DNA of 6,260 bases from assembly GCF_034119425.1 (NCBI RefSeq), contig NZ_JAWUEL010000055.1, forward strand, positions 1 to 6,260, written 5' to 3'. The notes under the pieces were generated by a model. The model saw only the letters and a program-made list of their open reading frames with translations. It did not search any database and had not been told where the DNA came from. A program made the position numbers and the translations under genes. The DNA comes from Actinotignum schaalii_C. Lineage in GTDB: Bacteria; Actinomycetota; Actinomycetes; Actinomycetales; Actinomycetaceae. How positions within the stretch are numbered: the stretch's first letter is position 1; each line of letters opens with the position of its first letter. Below, piece by piece: positions 1 to 5,363 of this stretch.

Positions 1-452
1 CCGGGCTTACCTTCGCCGTCGTTCCACGCCGGGCAACCATTATTGGAAGCCGGTCCGGCAATGGTCGGGCACTGATCCTGAGCATCGGGCACGCCGTCAT
101 TATCGCCATCCGGGTTCGGAACCGGATCCGGCGCCGTAACGGTCACCTTGGGTGTGTGGAGAGTCTTACCGTCATTCTTGATGGTCACCGGAATGTCGGT
201 GCCGGGGGTCGCGCCCGCCGGAATCTTGACGACGACGTTGCCATCGGTACCGATGGTGCACGTGGCACCGTTACCCGCTTCGCAGGTGGCCGAAGCCGGG
301 ATCTGGCCGTTGGCCGGATCCTTCGTCAGCGTCACATCAGTGCCGGGCTTACCTTCGCCGTCGTTCCACGCCGGGCAACCATTATTGGAAGCCGGTCCGG
401 CGATAGTGGGGCACTGGTCCGCGGCGTCGTTCACACCGTCATTATCGGTATC
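1..452 (-). repeat. 342-bp tandem repeat encoding 114-residue TSP3 plus Ig-like unit
   Basis: Bases 1-59 and 343-401 are identical, and similarity continues to about 115 and 457, giving a 342-base (114-codon) period. One full unit spans residues 782-895 of the surface protein; a second starts at residue 896 and is cut by the left edge. Each unit begins with DxDNDGVxDxxDQCP, a thrombospondin type 3 calcium-binding motif with a Cys pair (795 and 807 in the first unit). It continues into a beta-type stretch, which in the complete first unit carries a second Cys pair (838 and 846). The spacing suggests a disulfide within each part. More copies probably lie beyond the edge. Near-identity of long DNA stretches points to recent duplication or homogenisation. 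Confidence 0.9.
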
Positions 453-2795
453 CACCGGGGCCGGGGTGGTGACAGTAACCGGAACCTTGACGGTATCGGT
501 GCTGCCATCCGGGTAGGTGACAACAACAGGAACCTCATAGGGGCCAGCAGCGGTACCCGCGGCCGGGGTCACCGTAATGGCGCCGGTTTCGGGATTGACC
601 GTGGCGGTAATCGGGGAGTTGTCACCGAGCTTGAAGGTGGTCTTCTTGCCCTTTTCGGTCGGAGCGGGATCCGTTTCGACCTTCTTGGTAGCGACCTTAT
701 CGAAGGTGGGAGCCGGGACCTCAATGGTCTGCCCCGCCTCGACGGTGTTGTCCTGCTTGTAATTCGGATCGTAGGTATCGGTGATTTGCGCCAACACCTT
801 GACCGGAACCCAGGTCTTCAGCTTGAGCTTGTTCTTGGAGTTGAGCGGATCGGTCACGGTAGCAACCACCGGGATACGGTAATCACACGGAGCAACATCC
901 GCGCCGGGATTGACGGTCACCAGACCGGTGGCCGGATCCACGCTCGCCCAGGACTTCGCACCTTCGCCCAGCTCGTAGGTAGCATCGGCGGGTAGCTGGT
1001 ACTTGTTGTTACCAATCTGCGTAAAGCCCTTGGCTTCTCGCGTTGCGTAGGGAGCCTTGCTCTTTGCGCTCTGCGTCTTCTTCACCTGGACGGGGTCGTA
1101 CTTCACCGGAAGTGCGCGCACGATGAACGAATCGGAAGAAACAGCGTTATCGGCAGCGTAAAGAGTTGCCGTGTAGATTTCGCCGTCCTTCGCGTTCTCC
1201 GGAACGGTGTAGAAAGCCTTCTTGGCATCGCTGAGCTTCTTCAGGTCGCCATTAGTTTGAACAACCTTGCCCTTGGAATCGGTCCACTCGATCCGGTTGG
1301 GAAGCGGGGAAAGCGCCTTGCCGGTGAGCTTGATTTCAGCGGTCTGACCCGGCAGCGCGTAGTTTTCCTGGGCATCGAAGTTCGTGATATCCAGTTCCAC
1401 CTGCACACTGAGAACCAGCGCCAGGTTGACGTTGTACCAGTTATTGGTAATCAGGTTCACTGCGGCGGAGGTCTGCGGAGTCCACGAAGCATGCGAGTTG
1501 AACATATTGAATGTCTGGCGCATGAAGGAGGAGTAGTTCGGGACTACCCGTCCGTTCGGGTCCAGCACATACATGTAAATACGGTCCACGTCCGCACCGG
1601 CGTTCTTCGGCAGGCGGATCGTGTACATACCCTTTTCGTTCGTGGTGGCCGTGTAGGTGCCCTCGATGTACTCGGGGTGCTCGGTGAGCATGTCACGGAC
1701 CTTGACCTCGCGGTCATTGACGGACGGGGTGGCATTACGCAGTTCCTGCAGCGCGGCCTTGCCCGCGGGGGTCAGCTGCGAGAGCACCACCGTGTAGCCG
1801 GGGGCTACCACGTCGCCGGAGGAGTTGAAATTCGGACCGGTTGCGGAGTTGGCAAGATCGCCCGCTCCGGATTCGAACCATACCTTGCCGGATACGGAGT
1901 CCCGGGTGGAAAGGGTTACGGCCGGATCGGGCAGCGCGCCCTTATCGTCGTGAATCCATTCGTTCTTGGGGCGGGTGAGGTAATCGTTCGGATCGGTGTA
2001 CATGAACACCGCGGTACGCTGCATATTGGTACCGATAAGCGGGAACTGGCCAAGATTATTAGCCGTCACGCTGTTGACGAAAGCCCCCGGGAAGAAACCG
2101 CCAGCCTGGCGCACCATGGTGACAGGGTTACCGGCCGGGTTGGTGAAATCATTGATCCACAGACGGTAATACTGGCCAGCAACAGCCTTGTAAAGATGCT
2201 GTTTTCCGGTGTTATCCACCCAGGGCGTACGCAGATCGAAAGCGTAGGCGCCGGGGCCGATCTGGCTGCCGTCGCTCTCGTCAATCGTCTTGACGGTGGT
2301 GGAGTAAATCGGGGAGGCTGCGCCGTCGGTGTCACGCCACTGGAGGTACACCTTGGTTCCATCCGGAACAGGGGTCGCGCCATTGGACGTGGTTGCCGGC
2401 GTGCCAACGCCACCGAAGAACGCGCGCCCAGAGAGCGTGTTCTTGGCGTTACTGGCATCTGTTGTGCTCTTAATCCAGCCGGTCTTGAAAGCATCGGCTT
2501 CGATAATGGCATCTTGCTTGAAAGGAATATCCGGTCGGTTAGCGCCAGGTTGGTTCGCGCCTGCTTCGACAGCGGTGTCACCGACATACGTCGGGCACTG
2601 TGCTGCGGGAGCAGTTGGCGCTGCACCGGAATTCCCTTGCGGTGCAGCGTAAGCGAATCCCGAAGCAAACGTCGTCATGAGCGCCGCGGCGGTGAGACCG
2701 GCCCACACTTTCGTGCGACGGCGATGCCCACCCTTGCGGGACACAGACGCGGAGATTCCGGGCGCCGACTGAGTCGACTCCGTGTGTTGGGACAT
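1..2795 (-). CDS. Large secreted YPDG/Rib-like repeat surface protein with TSP3 repeats (3' end outside window)
   Basis: An open frame of 931 codons runs from ATG at 2795 off the left edge, so the C-terminus and any wall anchor are not visible. The start follows a good Shine-Dalgarno (GGAGAA, 2799-2804). Residues 1-50 are a long signal peptide: basic RKGGHRRRTK, a hydrophobic core, and an AYA-A cleavage site near residue 50. The mature part opens with a Pro/Ala-rich stretch and an unrecognised region to about 300. Residues 300-415 resemble an SD-repeat-B-like beta sandwich (TNEKGMYTI at 386-394). An Ig-like stretch lies around 450-565, a degenerate Rib-like module around 600-665 (VDPATG at 619), and a clear YPDG/Rib-like module at 671-775 (YPDG 761-764). 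From 782 there are 114-residue repeats with a DxDNDGxxDxxDxCP calcium-binding TSP3 motif. Modules of this sort act as stalks of wall-bound adhesins. The role in adhesion is inferred; the binding target is unknown. The long plus-strand open frames across this region are antisense shadows. Confidence 0.93.
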   Translation of the reverse strand, partial: MSQHTESTQSAPGISASVSRKGGHRRRTKVWAGLTAAALMTTFASGFAYAAPQGNSGAAPTAPAAQCPTYVGDTAVEAGANQPGANRPDIPFKQDAIIEADAFKTGWIKSTTDASNAKNTLSGRAFFGGVGTPATTSNGATPVPDGTKVYLQWRDTDGAASPIYSTTVKTIDESDGSQIGPGAYAFDLRTPWVDNTGKQHLYKAVAGQYYRLWINDFTNPAGNPVTMVRQAGGFFPGAFVNSVTANNLGQFPLIGTNMQRTAVFMYTDPNDYLTRPKNEWIHDDKGALPDPAVTLSTRDSVSGKVWFESGAGDLANSATGPNFNSSGDVVAPGYTVVLSQLTPAGKAALQELRNATPSVNDREVKVRDMLTEHPEYIEGTYTATTNEKGMYTIRLPKNAGADVDRIYMYVLDPNGRVVPNYSSFMRQTFNMFNSHASWTPQTSAAVNLITNNWYNVNLALVLSVQVELDITNFDAQENYALPGQTAEIKLTGKALSPLPNRIEWTDSKGKVVQTNGDLKKLSDAKKAFYTVPENAKDGEIYTATLYAADNAVSSDSFIVRALPVKYDPVQVKKTQSAKSKAPYATREAKGFTQIGNNKYQLPADATYELGEGAKSWASVDPATGLVTVNPGADVAPCDYRIPVVATVTDPLNSKNKLKLKTWVPVKVLAQITDTYDPNYKQDNTVEAGQTIEVPAPTFDKVATKKVETDPAPTEKGKKTTFKLGDNSPITATVNPETGAITVTPAAGTAAGPYEVPVVVTYPDGSTDTVKVPVTVTTPAPVDTDNDGVNDAADQCPTIAGPASNNGCPAWNDGEGKPGTDVTLTKDPANGQIPASATCEAGNGATCTIGTDGNVVVKIPAGATPGTDIPVTIKNDGKTLHTPKVTVTAPDPVPNPDGDNDGVPDAQDQCPTIAGPASNNGCPAWNDGEGKP

Positions 2796-2798
2796 TAT

Positions 2799-2804
2799 TT
2801 CTCC
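2799..2804 (-). promoter_or_regulatory. Ribosome binding site of the surface protein
   Basis: GGAGAA on the minus strand, three bases before the ATG at 2795. It supports that ATG, as does the signal peptide that begins there. Confidence 0.8.
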
Positions 2805-2877
2805 ATTAGTAGGGATATGGATCGTTAGGGTGAGATCGCTACGAGCGTGTGCATTGTGAGAGGGCAGCACTGGAGCA

Positions 2878-2887
2878 CCCCCCCCCC
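2878..2887 (-). repeat. Run of ten G upstream of the surface protein gene
   Basis: Ten C on the plus strand, hence ten G in the sense of the surface protein gene, about 82-92 bases before its ATG. It is the longest homopolymer I noticed in the window and lies in non-coding DNA, in the promoter or 5' untranslated region. Such tracts change length by slipped-strand mispairing. A regulatory role here is inferred from position only. Confidence 0.7.
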
Positions 2888-3391
2888 GCAATCCAGCTGA
2901 CCCGGTCCGCTAAATCGCCTAAACAGTTTCCGAGCCTAACACAAGAAGCTGTATTCAATTATTCAGCACAAAAGGTTATATAAACCACGTAGCAACACGC
3001 ACTTCCCTCACGGAGATAACTAACTTTTTATCACGCCGTTTCAGATTTGTTTACTAAGTATTAACTCGCGGCACGTTGCGGTTTTGAGCCGGGCCTCTCG
3101 CTGCACACATGCCTACCTCGCCGCTTTTCGACGGCGTGGCCGCGCGCCCACCTCGCCATAATGCCGCCCGCACCGGCGTGAATAATAATACTTTCCGGTA
3201 ACAGCACGAGCCTTCAATCTCCACCCACACCACTCGGCCGGCACTAAAGTCCCGTACCACCGGTGCGAAAAAACGGGAGCGCGCGAAGCAATTCCCATCT
3301 CACACCGCGCCCCGCCACCTGCATACTTATGTGCCGCCGCGGCTCCTACGAGGGGCATCACCTCGGGAAATGTACCCAATCTCTCGTTTTT

Positions 3392-3438
3392 TCAGGGCGG
3401 CCACCCGCGCACAGCACATGCGCAGGCAACCGCCCCAA
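3392..3438 (-). terminator. Long G.U-containing hairpin after nrdF, probable U-tract-less terminator
   Basis: The core arms 3395-3411 and 3419-3435 pair over 17 positions around a 7-base loop. In the minus-strand transcript 13 pairs are Watson-Crick and 4 are G.U; three more pairs (two of them wobbles) extend the stem outwards to 3392 and 3438. On the plus strand the wobble positions become C-A mismatches, so the structure is favoured only in the nrdF transcript. It starts 37 bases after the nrdF stop. No U run follows it (the minus strand continues TGAAAAAACG), so it would be an I-shaped terminator or an mRNA 3'-end stabiliser. Confidence 0.6.
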
Positions 3439-3472
3439 TGATCACGCCAAGGGTCAGGACCTTTGGACTACT

Positions 3473-4495
3473 TTAGAAATCCCAATCGTCGTCGGTGGTA
3501 TCTTCCGATTCTCCAATAATGTAGGAGGAGCCCGAGCCGGAGAAGAAATCGTGGTTTTCATCCGCGGCCGGGGAGAGTGCAGTGAGGATCTCCGGGCTCA
3601 CCTGTGTTTCTTCACCGCTGAAGCGTGCCGGGTAGCCCAGGTTCATAAGCGCCTTATTGGCGTTGTAGCGAACGAAAATTGCGACGTCGTCCATCAGGCC
3701 CACAGGCTCGTAAAGTTCACCTGAATAGTCGAGTTCCATCTGGTAGAGCTTCTCGAGCAGCTCGAAAGTGAATTCTTCCATTTCCGCACGCCGCGCTTCG
3801 CTGCACTCTTCCAGGCCGCGCTGGTATTTGTAGCCGGAATAGTAGCCGTGCACCGCCTTATCGCGCAGGATAAGACGAATGAGATCCGCCGTATTCATGA
3901 GCTTGCCGCGGCAGGACAGGTAGAGGGGCAGGAAGAACCCGGCGTACAGCAGCAGGGAGGAAAGCAGCGTGGAGGAGACCTTGCGCTTGAGCGGGTCGTC
4001 ACCCACGTAGTGTTCCAGCACCGCCTTGGCGCGCTGCTGGAGCAGGGGATTATCCACGGCCCAGGTATAAGCTTCCTCGATCTGGGTGCTCGAGGCCAGG
4101 GTGGAGAAAATCGAGGAATACGAACGCGCGTGCACCGCCTGCATGAAGGCGATATTGGCGTAGACGGCCTGCTCGTGTTCGGTGTGTGCGTCCTGAATCT
4201 GACTAATTTCACCAATACTTGCCTGCACGGTATCCAGCAGCGTCAAACCGGTGAACACCCGCATCACGAGGGTTTGCTCCACCTCGTTCATGCGCTGCCA
4301 GGAGGGCAGGTCATTGGAGAGCGGCACCTTTTCCGGCAACCAGAAATTCGCGGTGAGCCGGCGCCACACCTCCAAGTCCTTCTCCTCCGGGACGTAATTC
4401 CAGTTGATCGGCCGGAAGGGCCCCTCGGGGTGCTGGATGTACTGCGGCGGCATGAAAGAACGCAGGGTGTAATGCCGTCCATCGGGTGCGCTCAT
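3473..4495 (-). CDS. nrdF: Metal-free class Ie (R2e, QSK-type) ribonucleotide reductase small subunit, NrdF-like
   Basis: Radical-bearing small subunit of ribonucleotide reductase, which with NrdE converts ribonucleoside diphosphates to deoxyribonucleotides in the cytoplasm. The chosen ATG at 4495 gives 340 residues and has GGAGAA three bases upstream; the GTG at 4537 is rejected because the extension would overlap an NrdR box. NrdF hallmarks: INWN and DLEVWRRL near the N-terminus, LLDT (Asp88), HARSYSSIF (His122, Tyr126), VHGYY (His216), ENHDFFSGSGSSY, and the C-terminal DDDWDF tail that docks on NrdE. Aligned from memory with Corynebacterium ammoniagenes NrdF, spacing is exact (Asp +31, +60, +34), but the three Glu ligands are Gln119 (CAG), Ser179 (TCC) and Lys213 (AAG). 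That is the QSK signature of class Ie proteins, where Tyr126 would be hydroxylated to DOPA with NrdI and superoxide and no metal is bound. nrdI and nrdE are not adjacent. A decayed class Ib copy is unlikely, given otherwise full conservation. Confidence 0.96.
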   Translation of the reverse strand: MSAPDGRHYTLRSFMPPQYIQHPEGPFRPINWNYVPEEKDLEVWRRLTANFWLPEKVPLSNDLPSWQRMNEVEQTLVMRVFTGLTLLDTVQASIGEISQIQDAHTEHEQAVYANIAFMQAVHARSYSSIFSTLASSTQIEEAYTWAVDNPLLQQRAKAVLEHYVGDDPLKRKVSSTLLSSLLLYAGFFLPLYLSCRGKLMNTADLIRLILRDKAVHGYYSGYKYQRGLEECSEARRAEMEEFTFELLEKLYQMELDYSGELYEPVGLMDDVAIFVRYNANKALMNLGYPARFSGEETQVSPEILTALSPAADENHDFFSGSGSSYIIGESEDTTDDDWDF

Positions 4496-4498
4496 GAC

Positions 4499-4504
4499 TT
4501 CTCC
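4499..4504 (-). promoter_or_regulatory. Ribosome binding site of nrdF
   Basis: GGAGAA on the minus strand, three bases before the ATG at 4495. This decides the start in favour of that ATG over the GTG at 4537 and the ATG at 4513. Confidence 0.8.
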
Positions 4505-4517
4505 AATTTTCATCAAA

Positions 4518-4533
4518 ACACTAGATATTGTGG
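4518..4533 (-). promoter_or_regulatory. NrdR box, gene-proximal
   Basis: The minus strand reads CCACAATATCTAGTGT, a close match to the 16-base NrdR box consensus acaCwAtATaTwGtgt. It ends 22 bases before the nrdF ATG. NrdR is the zinc-finger, ATP-cone repressor of ribonucleotide reductase genes and binds paired boxes. Confidence 0.85.
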
Positions 4534-4548
4534 TCACCTAAATTTCGA

Positions 4549-4564
4549 CCACTAGATATAGTGT
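4549..4564 (-). promoter_or_regulatory. NrdR box, distal
   Basis: The minus strand reads ACACTATATCTAGTGG, again close to the NrdR box consensus. Its centre lies 31 bases from the centre of the proximal box, about three helical turns, which is the usual arrangement. The two boxes and the inner GGTC/GACC form one large imperfect dyad across 4518-4564. The -10/-35 elements are not clear, but the boxes probably overlap the promoter. Confidence 0.85.
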
Positions 4565-4660
4565 CGCATTGCGGGCACCTAGGACTTAAGGCTCGCCGTG
4601 GTGGTGTATGTCATAACGACGACGCCGCTCCTTTCCCGCGAGCACCCGAGCCGCGAAAAA

Positions 4661-4697
4661 GCACCCCCGAGCCGGCCGGAAACCAACTCGGGGGTGC
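4661..4697 (-). terminator. Intrinsic terminator after the FMN reductase gene
   Basis: A perfect 11-base stem (GCACCCCCGAG and its complement, 4661-4671 and 4687-4697) with a 15-base loop, followed on the minus strand by TTTTT. It begins 18 bases after the reductase stop. It should separate that transcript from nrdF, so nrdF needs its own promoter between 4660 and 4495. A shorter, imperfect copy of the stem arm lies just beyond it, near 4641-4653. Confidence 0.9.
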
Positions 4698-4715
4698 ATA
4701 CGCGATTCGCGCGAG

Positions 4716-5270
4716 TTACTTCTTCTCGACGAGGGTCACGAAGCGGTCAATATAGCCGCGCACGAAGTCCGCGGTATCGGCCTTCAGCTTGCCGGACTCA
4801 TCGAAGAGTTCCGGGGAGCGCCCCAGGAACACTTCGGGCTGCCCGGGCATGGGCATATCGAAGTAGGAGAGGGCCAGGCGCAGGTTCTTCTGCGAGCTAT
4901 AGCCGCCCATCCGCCCCACCGAGTGGCTAATAATGCCAGCCGGCTTATTCTTCCAGGCCACATCGCTATTGGGCTTGGAGCCAATATCCACGGCATTCTT
5001 CAGGCAGGCAGGCACGGTGCGGTTATTTTCCGGCGTGACGAAGAGGATGCCATCGCTGGCCTTAATGGTTTCCCGGAAGCGGGTGTAGCTTTCGGGCAGG
5101 GGTACGTCCGTCACAGCTGCGTCGTCGTAATCGAAGTTGTAGAGCGGCAGGTGACCGATCTCCACAATCTCCACCTCGTAACCCTCGGGGAAATAGCCGG
5201 CCACTTCGCTCGCAATTTTGCGCGCGTAGGAGCCGCGCCGCAAACTACCCACCAGAATTGAAATCTTCAT
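4716..5270 (-). CDS. NAD(P)H-dependent FMN reductase family protein (flavodoxin-like fold)
   Basis: A 184-residue protein, the usual length for the NADPH-dependent FMN reductase family (YieF/ChrR, azoreductase type). These cytoplasmic enzymes bind FMN and use NAD(P)H to reduce quinones, chromate, flavins or related substrates; the true substrate here cannot be told. Visible motifs: ISILVGSLRRGSYARKIA (residues 3-20), the phosphate-binding loop with Gly8, Ser9, Arg11 and Ser14; TPENNRTVPACLKNAVD (79-95), the family's flavin-ring loop, with Asn82 where many members have Tyr or His; SVGRMGGYSSQKNLR (117-131), the second flavin loop. ATG at 5270 is the only sensible start; the upstream GGGA is a weak ribosome site. 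It lies 93 bases after the stop of the anchored protein and ends in its own terminator before nrdF. Its closeness to a NrdF that depends on reduced flavin through NrdI is suggestive only. Confidence 0.92.
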   Translation of the reverse strand: MKISILVGSLRRGSYARKIASEVAGYFPEGYEVEIVEIGHLPLYNFDYDDAAVTDVPLPESYTRFRETIKASDGILFVTPENNRTVPACLKNAVDIGSKPNSDVAWKNKPAGIISHSVGRMGGYSSQKNLRLALSYFDMPMPGQPEVFLGRSPELFDESGKLKADTADFVRGYIDRFVTLVEKK

Positions 5271-5363
5271 AAGTATCCCGCGCTTTTCACTCGTATCTTA
5301 ACTGGGTGTGCCGCGCCCGGCCGCCGCCACAGGCGCCGAAGCGGACGCTGCCACCATCATAGG

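Larger units (their letters stand above)
2796..3472. other. 677-base stretch without a convincing gene
   Basis: This lies between nrdF and the surface protein gene. The part near 2920-3065 is visibly richer in A and T than the rest and is the likely site of the surface protein promoter, but I found no convincing -35/-10 pair. The part from about 3070 to 3390 is GC-rich with short open frames on both strands (for example 3054-3260 and 3113-3379 minus, 3263-3724 plus). None has a good ribosome site or a recognisable product, and the plus-strand one runs antisense into nrdF. There is a small hairpin CGCCG-8 nt-CGGCG at 3119-3136. I see no tRNA, no rRNA and no CRISPR pattern. Confidence 0.6.

Noticed and set aside
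1..452. CRISPR-like direct repeats
   Set aside because: The period is 342 bases, in frame with the gene, and the unit encodes a TSP3 module; there are no short repeats with unique spacers.
156..995. 279-codon open frame on the plus strand
   Set aside because: Antisense shadow of the YPDG/TSP3 region, with GC-rich composition that keeps stops rare and no ribosome site or known motif.
1257..2828. 523-codon open frame on the plus strand
   Set aside because: It lies wholly antisense to the surface protein gene, whose frame has a ribosome site, signal peptide and recognised modules. The plus-strand product is Gly/Arg/Val-rich with no recognisable domain.
3054..3379. Two overlapping small minus-strand open frames (3054-3260 and 3113-3379)
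   Set aside because: They overlap in different frames, have Arg/Gly/Ala-rich products without motifs, and lack good ribosome sites.
3263..3724. 153-codon open frame on the plus strand
   Set aside because: Runs through the hairpin and antisense into the nrdF 3' end; no ribosome site or domain.
3473..4495. nrdF as a pseudogene because of its missing metal ligands
   Set aside because: The frame is intact, the radical Tyr, the His and Asp ligands, the NrdE-docking tail and the NrdR boxes are all kept, and the substitutions are exactly those of the known QSK group.
4496..4537. Upstream GTG start for nrdF (14 extra residues)
   Set aside because: It has no ribosome site and would place the proximal NrdR box inside the coding region; the ATG at 4495 has GGAGAA in place.
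3848..4555. 235-codon open frame on the plus strand
   Set aside because: Antisense to nrdF and across its NrdR boxes; the product resembles no family I know.
5271..5363. Promoter or terminator between the anchored protein and the FMN reductase
   Set aside because: There is a TAAGAT that could be a -10, but no matching -35, and the GC-rich inverted repeats are only about 4 bases long.
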